Positions 8,901 through 15,237 of a DNA stretch of 24,761 bases are shown here, one piece after another. Where the stretch lies: assembly GCA_964458125.1 (NCBI GenBank), contig CAYWHE010000035.1, forward strand, positions 1 through 24,761, given 5' to 3'. Source of the stretch: CAYWHE01 sp964458125. Lineage in GTDB: Bacteria > Bacteroidota > Bacteroidia > AKYH767-A > OLB10. How positions within the stretch are numbered: the first letter of the stretch is position 1; every line of letters begins with the position of its first letter. A model generated the notes under the pieces. It saw nothing but the letters and a program-made list of their open reading frames with translations, was not told the DNA's origin and did no database searches. Made by a program: the position numbers and the translations under genes.

Positions 8901-9542
8901 TTCGGGAAAATGTGTGGGAAGGTCGCAATACCAATCGTAGAAACTCAGGTTAAAACCTCCGAACAACTGGAGAAAACGAGCCCCGGCAGCATAACTCAGC
9001 ATGGACATGGCCGGAATGGGAGAAAAACCGGCCACCCGGTCGGGACCATGTTTTTTTGCCGTATAGATATTGGCTGCCGCCATGATCTCAAGGACTTCAT
9101 CCCAGGATGCTCTCCGGAAGCCTCCTTTACCACGTGACCATTGATAACGCTTGCGCTTCTCCTTGTTAAGCTGAAGATTTTCCCAGGCTTTAACAGGATC
9201 TCCGCCGGCTTTTTCTTTTTCTTCCCGGAAAAAATCCAGCAGTGTTCCGCGGATAAGCGGATACTTGATGCGCAGGGGGCTGTATAGGTACCAGGAGTAA
9301 GAAATGCCCCGCTGACATCCCCGCGGTTCATAAGGAGGCAGTGAATCTTCCAGCAGGGGATAATCCAGTTGTTGTGTTTCCCATACCACGATTCCTTCCT
9401 TGACATGTATCTGCCAGGAACAACCTCCCGTGCAATTCACGCCATGTGTACTGCGGACAATGCGGTCATGTTGAAAACGGTTCCGGTAAAACTCCTCCCA
9501 TTGTCTTGTTTTTGGGGAGATAATATCTTCAATCCAGCTCAT
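5928..9542 (-). CDS. narG: Respiratory nitrate reductase alpha subunit (molybdenum catalytic subunit)
   Basis: Reduces nitrate to nitrite at a bis-MGD molybdenum centre. 1,204 residues, the normal NarG length. The FS0 [4Fe-4S] ligands H33, C37, C41 and C76 lie in HGVNCTGGCSW and RGCQRG; histidine as first ligand is typical of NarG. D221 in EQTDVCESADWYNS aligns with the molybdenum-coordinating Asp222 of E. coli. Also present are GPDRVAGFSPIPAMSM (166-181), GAGINHWYH, GKNGGGLNHYVGQEKL, and the C-terminal molydopterin-binding part with GRRGGGHNSVT and GGYGQFSYHFNYWGP. There is no twin-arginine signal at the N-terminus, so the active site should face the cytoplasm. One oddity: residue 223, next to the Mo ligand, is Cys where E. 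coli has Pro. It follows the dihaem cytochrome gene by 48 nt. Confidence 0.98.
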   Translation of the reverse strand: MSWIEDIISPKTRQWEEFYRNRFQHDRIVRSTHGVNCTGGCSWQIHVKEGIVVWETQQLDYPLLEDSLPPYEPRGCQRGISYSWYLYSPLRIKYPLIRGTLLDFFREEKEKAGGDPVKAWENLQLNKEKRKRYQWSRGKGGFRRASWDEVLEIMAAANIYTAKKHGPDRVAGFSPIPAMSMLSYAAGARFLQLFGGFNLSFYDWYCDLPTHFPEMWGEQTDVCESADWYNSKLIADMGACLNMTRTPDCHFFAESRHNGTKAVVFSPDFSQVCKYADQWVPLHPGTDNAFWMAVTHIILKEYHHEKQTPYFIEYTKQYTDSPFLVRLEREGDHYKPGRLVRANELPAWKDIENGEWKFLNVDAATGELVSPKGTVGYRWDKGGGKWNMKLECGETERNFDPLLTLLGKSDDVLQTEFIEYGLNNTFLRGVPVKYVDTVNGKIPVVTIYDLLMGQYGINRGLEGQYPAGYSDKDASYTPAWQEVFTGIDSKTVLQFAHEWARTAETTKGKCMVIIGAGINHWYHANLIYRSAAMALALCGCIGKNGGGLNHYVGQEKLAPVDSWGAITFAKDWVPTARLQQAPLWHYINTCQWRYDGHHYHYNPVPENKWTKKHTADTIFTAVRNGWMPYYPQFNKNPLNLHKEAAAEGAKTNEEFIQWTVDQLKNKKLEFSINDPDSEDNFPRVWYIWRGNAIHGSMKGHEYAFKHYLGTHSNAIGKDADDKTEEVVWHDIAPVGKMDLVVDLNFRMDSSALYSDIVLPAASWYEKTDLNSTDLHSFIHPLGQAVAPVWESKTDWDIFKHITKATSELAKTHLAEPQKDIVMTPLSHDTADEITQPVIKDWYRGECEPIPGKTMPRFTVVMRDYTQLYEKFITLGEGIREKGLGAHGNHYFCVDEYDEMIRSNHFPKRKYGDKTLPSIQEDEWAANAVLHLSTLTNGKLNVQAYKNMEKKTGLVLADLGEGSKDVKLRYQDLAAQPRRYNTSPLWSGLMNEGRAYAPYTYNVERLVPWRTLTGRQHFYLDQELYIAYGEHLPTYKPAPRPEVYGDLRETWKLGKAMALNYITPHGKWHIHSTYMENLRMLTLSRGIEPCWLSEVDAVKLGIRDNDWVEVHNDHGVYVTRAVVSSRIAPGMCIVYHVPERTVGIPKSQLRGRRGGGHNSVTRTHLKPNYLNGGYGQFSYHFNYWGPIAPQRDTYVIVKKMEKLEW

Positions 9543-9590
9543 AGGAAACAGGTTTAGTTTTTTAGTTTTGTAAATGGCACGCTGCCGTGA

Positions 9591-10442
9591 TCACATGGAT
9601 TTAATCTGCCGTTCATAAATGGAATAATTGACCGTTCGCTGCTTTCTTTTTATCCAGAAAAAAGAAAACAGTATGAGCAGTACGATTACACCGGCAATAC
9701 CACCCAGCAGCATTTTATTTCCAATGCCGGCGGTCACTTGCATGTTGGCTTGCTGATCGGCTTGTTTCAGAAAGGCTGTCAGATCAGCAATCTCCTGCCC
9801 GGTCAGCGGCCTGGCCTGATAGGATTGCTTCATTTGCGGGAAGGGCAAACCGGAAATCACTCCTTTCACGCCATCTTCCGTCAGCCTTGTAACGGCCTGT
9901 GTGAGATCCCGGGCCAGGATACCACCGCTGAGGTAGCCTTCCAGATTAACATTATGGCAGGAATTACAGGTTGGACCACCGTTGGTAAAGCGGATGTTGC
10001 CGATAAAAAGTTCACGGCCGCGCTGTACATCTCCGGTTAATGCCAGAACTGCCGGAGCGGTTCCGTCCTGGGCTGCAGACGTTAAACCCGCCGTACTGCC
10101 TGATTGTATGTAAGCCAGCACCTCCTTAATCTGTATATCCGACATGGCAGCCTGGTCGGGCATCATGACCTGGTTAAATGCCTTAAAAAGGGAATCCGCA
10201 TAAGCGTCTCCGCCCTTGATCACGGTTTGAGAAGATTTAATAAATTTCAACAGCCATTCCTCCGTCCGACGCTGATGAACATTCATCAGGTCGGGTCCGA
10301 CCAGGCGTCCCTTACCAACCGTATGACAGGCTGCACAAACCTGTTTAAACGTTGCTTCACCCTGATTCTGGGCCATTGAATAACCCGGTAAACAGGTAAC
10401 TAATATCCATGCGGCATAAAATGAAAGTATGTTTATTTTCAT
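9591..10442 (-). CDS. Membrane-anchored dihaem cytochrome c of the nar operon
   Basis: 283 residues. An N-terminal signal sequence (about 1-24, ending SMAQ) exports it. The first haem domain has CAACH (36-40) with a likely Met ligand at 93/94 (VMMPD). The second has CNSCH (159-163), preceded by RFTNGGPT, with M204 (FPQMKQ) as candidate ligand. A single helix at about 243-264 followed by KRKQR anchors the C-terminus, so the haems face the periplasm. Its first domain is clearly paralogous to the monohaem protein encoded upstream: shared GK(R/K)xVGPDLxNVHQ(R/K)R and EWLLK(F/W)IKSS. Its place before narG parallels the dihaem narC of Thermus. Inferred role: periplasmic electron exchange with NarI or with other respiratory enzymes. 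The exact partner cannot be read from sequence. Confidence 0.9.
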   Translation of the reverse strand: MKINILSFYAAWILVTCLPGYSMAQNQGEATFKQVCAACHTVGKGRLVGPDLMNVHQRRTEEWLLKFIKSSQTVIKGGDAYADSLFKAFNQVMMPDQAAMSDIQIKEVLAYIQSGSTAGLTSAAQDGTAPAVLALTGDVQRGRELFIGNIRFTNGGPTCNSCHNVNLEGYLSGGILARDLTQAVTRLTEDGVKGVISGLPFPQMKQSYQARPLTGQEIADLTAFLKQADQQANMQVTAGIGNKMLLGGIAGVIVLLILFSFFWIKRKQRTVNYSIYERQIKSM

Positions 10443-10510
10443 GGTAACGGTTACATTTTAGCTGTTTTTTAAATATGGCGTTTGTCAGACTGATCAGTAT
10501 ATCTTTCACT

Positions 10511-11107
10511 TCAATATTTCCTGAAAAAGGCCCGCTCACCGTCGTACTGGTCGGCCACCTCACCGGATAACTTTAAAATCACCCTGGACAGGTAGATAAT
10601 GACGGCCAGTAAAACCAGGATGAGCATGACCAGGATGATTAAGAAGGCAGGGATTCCGGTCTGACCTGCAGGCGTGTCAGCAGTTACTCCGGTTTGAGCG
10701 GAAGCAGACGGAGCGGCAGATGCGGCTGCCGGTGAAGCGGAACTCTCCATCCCGATATAACTGATCAGGCTTTTGATCTGATCATCCGTCAGGGATGTGA
10801 ATTCCGTCATGGGGGTTTTATTAAACTCTTCATAAATGGCCACTGCATCTGCATCTCCGCTGCCGATTAAATTTTTGGAAGACTTTATCCATTTCAACAG
10901 CCAGGCTTCATTTCTTTTTTGGTGTACATTTTTCAGGTCAGGGCCGACCATTTTGCCCTTCCCGATACTGTGGCACGCCATGCAGTTGGCTTTAAATAAA
11001 TCCTGCCCCTGGGTGACTGAAGCCGCGGTCTGTGCGGTGACAGAAAGGGTGAACAACAGGAAAAAGCTGCTTAATATAACCGGTAGCGTATACGCCTTCA
11101 TATTCAT
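10511..11107 (-). CDS. Membrane-anchored monohaem cytochrome c, first gene of the nar operon
   Basis: 198 residues. Signal peptide about 1-25 (cut near VTAQ). One class I cytochrome c domain: CMACH at 42-46, GPDLKNVHQKR following, and M100 (KTPMTEF) as the probable sixth ligand. An Ala/Ser/Pro/Thr-rich linker (about 121-150) leads to a transmembrane helix (about 152-175) and a short charged cytoplasmic tail ending ERAFFRKY. The domain is a duplicate of the first domain of the dihaem cytochrome encoded 68 nt downstream. It is the promoter-proximal gene, with tandem FNR/CRP-like boxes and a TAnnTTTG box just upstream. Met1 and Met3 are both possible starts. Likely a periplasmic electron carrier tied to nitrate respiration; direction of electron flow unknown. 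Confidence 0.9.
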   Translation of the reverse strand: MNMKAYTLPVILSSFFLLFTLSVTAQTAASVTQGQDLFKANCMACHSIGKGKMVGPDLKNVHQKRNEAWLLKWIKSSKNLIGSGDADAVAIYEEFNKTPMTEFTSLTDDQIKSLISYIGMESSASPAAASAAPSASAQTGVTADTPAGQTGIPAFLIILVMLILVLLAVIIYLSRVILKLSGEVADQYDGERAFFRKY

Positions 11108-11124
11108 ATCTGAAATAAATTTCT

Positions 11125-11132
11125 CAAATGTA
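11125..11132 (-). promoter_or_regulatory. Predicted -7 promoter element of the nar operon
   Basis: TACATTTG on the minus strand is a perfect match to the Bacteroidota -7 consensus TAnnTTTG. If its last G is at -4, transcription would start near 11121 and leave a leader of only about 14 nt before the first cytochrome start codon. No TTTG-type -33 element is found at the right distance; the region is taken up by a palindromic FNR/CRP-like site instead, as expected for an activator-dependent promoter. Prediction from sequence only. Confidence 0.55.
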
Positions 11133-11155
11133 GACCTGATCCTGAATTTACTGTT

Positions 11156-11169
11156 ATGATATTCATCAA
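11156..11169 (-). promoter_or_regulatory. FNR/CRP-family operator, proximal site
   Basis: On the minus strand TTGAT-GAAT-ATCAT, nine of ten positions of the FNR consensus TTGAT-N4-ATCAA. Its centre (11162.5) lies about 41.5 bp upstream of the transcription start predicted from the TAnnTTTG box, the classic class II activator position. A CRP/FNR-family regulator sensing oxygen loss or nitrogen oxides is the natural candidate; which one is unknown. Confidence 0.65.
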
Positions 11170-11175
11170 CTCTTT

Positions 11176-11193
11176 ATATGATATGCATCATAT
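11176..11193 (-). promoter_or_regulatory. FNR/CRP-family operator, distal site
   Basis: An 18-bp inverted repeat, ATATGAT-ATGC-ATCATAT, with perfect 7-bp arms. The core ATGAT-N4-ATCAT has the half-site size and spacing of FNR/CRP-family operators. Its centre (11184.5) is exactly 22 bp, about two helical turns, from the proximal site, so two dimers could bind the same face of the DNA. Confidence 0.6.
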
Positions 11194-11434
11194 TAAATTC
11201 AAATCAGTTCAGTTACACTAAACCTGTTTACCGTCAGAAATTCACGACACACAGCATTGTCAATCCGGCCATGCCGCAGCATGACTTACAGGGATTTTCG
11301 CGGGTTCATTCCATGATTCAGCACAGAAATCCTGAAATCCGGAAATGATTAATATCAGTTTTTAATTTCATCCCTTCCCGTACCTTTAAACTCGAAACTG
11401 AAGAAGATCATTTCCTGAAATCCTGATTAAAAAA

Positions 11435-12883
11435 ATGAACATCCTGGTCACCGGTGCAAACGGTTATATCGGCATGCGGCTGCTTCCCATTCTCGTTGAG
11501 GCCGGCCATAAAGTCACCTGTGTCGTCAGGGAAAGCAGGCGTTTCCAGCCGGGAGCAGACATCCTCCGTCATATCTCCATTATCGATTTTGATTTCCTGG
11601 ATGATGAAAAGGCTGAAGCTGTTTTCAAAGGTAAGGAGTTCGATGTGGCCTATTACCTGATTCATTCCTTAAAGGACACCTTCCTGTCGCTGGAAGAACT
11701 GGAACGGAAATCAGCCGGGTGTTTTGTCCAGGTGGCGCGGCAAACGCATGTGAAACAACTGATTTACCTGGGAGGCATCAGCAATGCCGGGGCCCTTTCC
11801 AGCCACCTGCGTGCGCGAAAGCTCGTCAAGGATATTCTTCAGCAGTCCGGGATCAGGTACACGATTTTTGAAGCCGGCATTATTGTCGGATCCGGGAGCG
11901 CATCGTTCGAAATAATACGGGACCTGGTGGAAAAGCTGCCCATTATGATTGCCCCTGACCGCATCAACTCGAAGTGCCAGCCCATAGCCATCCGGAATGT
12001 CATCAGTTACCTGGTGGAATCGGTCATGAATGAAAAGACCTTCAACCGGACCTTTGAAATTGGCGGCCCCGACGTTTTATCGTATAAGGAAATGATGCTT
12101 CAGTTTGCACGCGTCAGGGGCTACAAGCGTGTCATTTTCACGGTTCCGTTCATTACCCCGAGGTTTGCTTCCCGCTGGTTGTATTTTGCGACCTCGACTA
12201 ATTTCACGATTGCGAGGCAGCTGATCGAAAGTCTAAAAAATGACGTGGTTTGCCAGGATACGGCCATCAGGAAAATCATTCCCCTCGACCTGATCCCTTA
12301 TCAGGAGGCCATCCGGCTGGCCTTCCAGATGATCGGGCAGAACATGGTCGTGTCCAGCTGGAAAGACGCCTCCACCAGCAGCCTTCATCACCTGGACATC
12401 AATCAGTACGTCGAAGTTCCTGTTTACGGCTGCTTCCGTGATCACCGCTGGACGGAAATTGATGAAGACAAGGTGGAAGAAGTTTCGGATCGTTTCTTCG
12501 GCATTGGCGGAACACATGGATGGTATTATGCCGATACGTTATGGAGAATTCGCGGACTCATCGACAAGTTTTTCGGCGGGGTTGGGCTACGCAGGGGACG
12601 TAAAAATGAAAATGAATTGAAGCCCGGTGATGCCCTTGATTTCTGGCGTGTCATCCTGGCCGACAGGAAAAATCACCGGCTTCTGTTATTCGCTGAAATG
12701 AAAATGCCCGGTGAAGGATGGCTGGAATTTTCAATTATTAAATACCATAACCGCTTTATCCTGAAACAAACCGCCACCTTCCGCCCGCATGGCATTGCAG
12801 GCCGGAATTACTGGTATTCCATGCTCCCCTTTCATTTTTTTATTTTCCGTAATATGCTCAGTAAAATTGCAGGAAAGAACTAA
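11435..12883 (+). CDS. Atypical SDR (NAD(P)-binding) protein with C-terminal DUF2867-like domain
   Basis: 482 residues. The N-terminal part (about 1-290) is an atypical/extended short-chain dehydrogenase of the NDUFA9-like group: nucleotide-binding GANGYIG at 7-13, CVVRESRRF, YYLIHS near 74-79, LIYLGGIS near 109-116, and a sequence FEAGIIVGSGSASFE near 145-159. The second part (about 325-480) has the pattern of DUF2867: WYYADTLWRIRG, DALDFWRV, HRLLLFAEMKMPGEGWLEF, and a terminal PFHFFIFRNM. This two-part arrangement is common in bacterial proteins of unknown substrate. There is no signal peptide, so it is probably cytoplasmic or peripheral. It is transcribed away from the nar operon and has no obvious link with it. 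Function not known. Confidence 0.88.
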   Translation: MNILVTGANGYIGMRLLPILVEAGHKVTCVVRESRRFQPGADILRHISIIDFDFLDDEKAEAVFKGKEFDVAYYLIHSLKDTFLSLEELERKSAGCFVQVARQTHVKQLIYLGGISNAGALSSHLRARKLVKDILQQSGIRYTIFEAGIIVGSGSASFEIIRDLVEKLPIMIAPDRINSKCQPIAIRNVISYLVESVMNEKTFNRTFEIGGPDVLSYKEMMLQFARVRGYKRVIFTVPFITPRFASRWLYFATSTNFTIARQLIESLKNDVVCQDTAIRKIIPLDLIPYQEAIRLAFQMIGQNMVVSSWKDASTSSLHHLDINQYVEVPVYGCFRDHRWTEIDEDKVEEVSDRFFGIGGTHGWYYADTLWRIRGLIDKFFGGVGLRRGRKNENELKPGDALDFWRVILADRKNHRLLLFAEMKMPGEGWLEFSIIKYHNRFILKQTATFRPHGIAGRNYWYSMLPFHFFIFRNMLSKIAGKN

Positions 12884-13033
12884 GCCGGTCAACCGTTGTT
12901 TGGTGTAAAATCGAAATACCGGACATTTCATTTCCCGTTTACCCTTTGACAGACGCTGAAATGAGGCAACCTTAAAAACAGAAATTTAAAAATGCTGATC
13001 AGGGAATCTGGTGACTGATCATTCCGGGAAACG

Positions 13034-13055
13034 GCAAACCGGATTTCCGGTTTGC
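13034..13055. terminator. Hairpin between convergent SDR and queD-like genes
   Basis: Perfect inverted repeat with 10-bp arms, GCAAACCGGA and TCCGGTTTGC, separated by 2 nt. It lies 16-37 nt beyond the stop of the minus-strand queD-like gene and about 150 nt past the plus-strand SDR stop. No long T tract follows on either strand, so termination efficiency is uncertain. Confidence 0.45.
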
Positions 13056-13070
13056 TGATCGGGTCCGGGC

Positions 13071-13502
13071 TTATTCAGCCTCCCAGGAGGCATATGAATC
13101 ATTTGTTTCGTATAGGATTAACCGTTTAAGCGTAACATGCCCGGGCAATTCCACGCATAACCGGTCCCGGATATACAGCACCATGTTTTCGGCCGTGGGT
13201 TCGGCTTTCCAAATGACCAGGTTTTCAAGTTCTGCCACTGCAGCATGTTCCTTTACAAAAGCTTCTGATACCATGACCTGGTGATCGAACAGGGATGTAA
13301 TGACCCGATTGACGACCTGTTTTAAATCCTTAAAGTCTATAATAAAACCGGGAGGCGGCAGGAATTCTGCCGCCTCCCGTATTGACACTGAAACATGCAG
13401 GACATAGGAATGCCCGTGGATGTTCCGGCATTTGCCATCATAACCATGAATGGCATGGGCTGTTTCGAAGCGAATGATTTTGGTTACCTGGAGCATAGCC
13501 AT
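13071..13502 (-). CDS. queD: 6-carboxytetrahydropterin synthase / 6-pyruvoyl-tetrahydropterin synthase homologue (QueD family)
   Basis: 143-residue member of the PTPS/QueD family, which converts dihydroneopterin triphosphate to 6-carboxytetrahydropterin (queuosine and deazapurine path) or related pterins. Zinc ligands are H16 (FETAH), H29 and H31 (NIHGHSY). C25 in KCRNIHGH is the catalytic thiol; D73-H74 (FDHQ) completes the triad. A glutamate in PTAEN (E105) and E132 in YETNDSYASW would bind the pterin. Residues 42-52 (REAAEFLPPPG) are coded by a perfect GC-rich hairpin. It follows the lyase gene by 18 nt, so cotranscription is likely, although no metabolic link is evident. QueD is the likeliest activity, but no other queuosine genes are nearby. 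Confidence 0.9.
   Translation of the reverse strand: MAMLQVTKIIRFETAHAIHGYDGKCRNIHGHSYVLHVSVSIREAAEFLPPPGFIIDFKDLKQVVNRVITSLFDHQVMVSEAFVKEHAAVAELENLVIWKAEPTAENMVLYIRDRLCVELPGHVTLKRLILYETNDSYASWEAE
13349..13379. repeat. Perfect inverted repeat inside the queD-like gene
   Basis: Arms CGGGAGGCGGCAG and CTGCCGCCTCCCG (13 bp, no mismatch) around a 5-nt GAATT loop, in a coding stretch for residues 42-52. The arms are much richer in G+C than the surrounding gene. It could form a very stable mRNA or DNA hairpin. Confidence 0.85.
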
Positions 13503-13520
13503 TCCATGATGATGCGGTTT

Positions 13521-14900
13521 TTATTTCAGCCGTTCAAACCTCGACTGAAAAAAACGCAGGTATGCAGGTTCATATACCATTTTCAGTCCTTTGATCCGGT
13601 GCCTGTTCTCGAACACCCTGCCCGCTGATTCAGCAATTACGTCCATGTGCGCCTGGGTATACACGCGCCTGGGTATGGTAAAACGAACCAGTTCCAGTTT
13701 GGGATAATAGTGGCCGCCGCCCGGCTTACGCCCTGCCGATACAATACCCCTTTCCATCGTGCGCACACCGGAGTCCAGATAAATTTCGGCCGCCAGGGTT
13801 TGTGCCGGAAACTGGTCCTGTGAAAGATGCGGCAATACTTTTCTTGCATCCACAAAAATGCCGTGTCCCCCGATGGGTTTAACTATGGGCACCTGGTACT
13901 CCAGCATTTTTTCACCCAGGTAAATCACCTGACCTACCCTTGCCCGGATATGATCATCACTGATGCTTTCCATAATACCGATGGCCATGGCTTCCATATC
14001 CCTTCCGGCAAGGCCTCCGTATGTATGTAACCCTTCGTATACAACGACCAGGTTCCTGGCTTCTTCAAAAACCTTGTAATCATTCACTGCCAGGAAACCG
14101 CCAATGTTGACCAGTGCGTCCTTTTTGGCGCTCATCGTGGCTCCGTCGGTCAGTGAGCAGATTTCCCTTACAATTTCCCCTATTTTTTTATGCTGGTATC
14201 CCCTTTCCCGCTGCTGGATGAAATAGGCGTTTTCAGCCACACGGGTCATATCGTGAATAATCCGGATGCCGTGTTTTTTCGTATAGGCCCTCACTTCCCT
14301 GAGGTTCCCGATGCTGATGGGCTGACCACCGGCCATGTTTACACTGGTGGCAATACTCACGTATGGAATCCGCTTCGCCCCGTATTTTTTAACCAGTCGG
14401 TCCAGCTTATCCAGGTCCACATTTCCCTTAAAAGGAAATTCATCCTCCGGATCGTGTGCCTGATCTATAATAATATCTTCAAACTTCCCGCCGGCCAGTT
14501 CCTGGTGCAGCCTGGTGGTGGTGAAATACATGTTTCCGGGAATGATATCCCCTTTTTTAATCAGTATTTTTGATAAAATGTTTTCCGCTCCCCGTCCCTG
14601 GTGCGTCGGAACCAGGTAACGGTACCCGTATACCTCCCTGACCACGCGTTCCAGGTTATAAAAATTGCGGCTGCCGGCATAAGCCTCATCACCCAGCATC
14701 ATACCCGCCCATTGCCTGTCGCTCATGGCCGAAGTTCCGCTATCCGTCAGCAGGTCGATATACACGTCTTCGGAGTGCAGTAAAAAGGTATTATAACCGG
14801 CTTCCAACATGGCCTTTTTTCGCCTGGCGGGTGTATTCATAGTCAACAACTCCACCACTTTAATCTTATAAGGTTCAGCCCAGCTTCTTTTTGTAATCAT
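13521..14900 (-). CDS. tpl: Tyrosine phenol-lyase (beta-tyrosinase), tryptophanase family
   Basis: PLP-dependent beta-eliminating lyase of 459 residues, predicted to split tyrosine into phenol, pyruvate and ammonia. Alignment from memory with Citrobacter tyrosine phenol-lyase gives a constant offset of three residues. The PLP lysine is K260 (MSAKKD), with Y74, R103, D217 and R220 as other cofactor-site residues. Substrate-specific residues also match: T127 (FTTTR), M382 and R384 (TMERG) and F451 (LRFF), corresponding to T124, M379, R381 and F448. Tryptophanases have VEIG in place of MERG and DTT in place of TTT, so tryptophanase is less likely. It starts at 14900 and is followed 18 nt later by the queD-like gene. 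No signal peptide; cytoplasmic. Substrate is inferred from these residues. Confidence 0.9.
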   Translation of the reverse strand: MITKRSWAEPYKIKVVELLTMNTPARRKKAMLEAGYNTFLLHSEDVYIDLLTDSGTSAMSDRQWAGMMLGDEAYAGSRNFYNLERVVREVYGYRYLVPTHQGRGAENILSKILIKKGDIIPGNMYFTTTRLHQELAGGKFEDIIIDQAHDPEDEFPFKGNVDLDKLDRLVKKYGAKRIPYVSIATSVNMAGGQPISIGNLREVRAYTKKHGIRIIHDMTRVAENAYFIQQRERGYQHKKIGEIVREICSLTDGATMSAKKDALVNIGGFLAVNDYKVFEEARNLVVVYEGLHTYGGLAGRDMEAMAIGIMESISDDHIRARVGQVIYLGEKMLEYQVPIVKPIGGHGIFVDARKVLPHLSQDQFPAQTLAAEIYLDSGVRTMERGIVSAGRKPGGGHYYPKLELVRFTIPRRVYTQAHMDVIAESAGRVFENRHRIKGLKMVYEPAYLRFFQSRFERLK

Positions 14901-15237
14901 AACTTTCGGTTTTGAGTCCGGTTGATATTTTTAAAACCGGTCCTGTTCATTATTCAGGAAGTGCAAAATTCTGAAAGCCCGTCAAAGGAAAACATGATCT
15001 GAATCATCCCGTGGTTAGTCATTCCTCCTGCCCTGTCAGGTGAAGTACCACCAGGCAAAATGGATTTATTGCTTCTATGGATCATCCTGTGCACCATGGA
15101 CATGCATGCCCGGAGGCCGGGAACCGTGTTAAACGTCAGAATGAAAGAAAATTAAATTCAGGGAATGATGCTGTTCCTGCCACCGCGAAAAGGGAATTCA
15201 CTAAAATGCTCCCGGCCCCGGTGAGAAGAGGATGCCA
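14901..15237. other. Intergenic region upstream of the tyrosine phenol-lyase gene
   Basis: 337 nt with no gene I can support. It should hold the lyase promoter, but no perfect TAnnTTTG box is seen on the minus strand; GAATTTTG about 70 nt upstream is one mismatch away. A weak inverted repeat, CCGGTT/AACCGG (14918-14940), lies in the presumed leader. CCCGG-AGG-CCGGG near 15109-15121 can form a short hairpin. A 60-codon plus-strand frame here has no recognisable features. Confidence 0.55.

Larger units (their letters stand above)
11108..11434. other. Divergent intergenic region between the nar operon and the SDR gene
   Basis: 327 nt without a credible gene. The half next to the cytochrome gene holds the promoter box and two FNR/CRP-like palindromes listed separately. 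The rest (about 11194-11434) has no strong palindrome. TACCTTTA at 11381-11388 is one mismatch from TAnnTTTG and could serve the rightward SDR gene, but no convincing -33 partner is seen. Confidence 0.6.

Noticed and set aside
5928..9542. Periplasmic (Tat-exported) NarG as in archaea, or NapA
   Set aside because: No RR motif or hydrophobic leader at the N-terminus. Length, His-Cys3 cluster and NarHJI partners match the cytoplasm-facing enzyme, and NarK transporters are present.
10443..10510. Separate promoter between the two cytochrome genes
   Set aside because: The 68-nt gap has no TAnnTTTG box on the minus strand; GTAACGGTTAC and TGATCA palindromes there are short and unconvincing.
13521..14900. 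Tryptophanase (tnaA)
   Set aside because: MERG, TTTR and the C-terminal LRFF pattern match tyrosine phenol-lyase, not tryptophanase.
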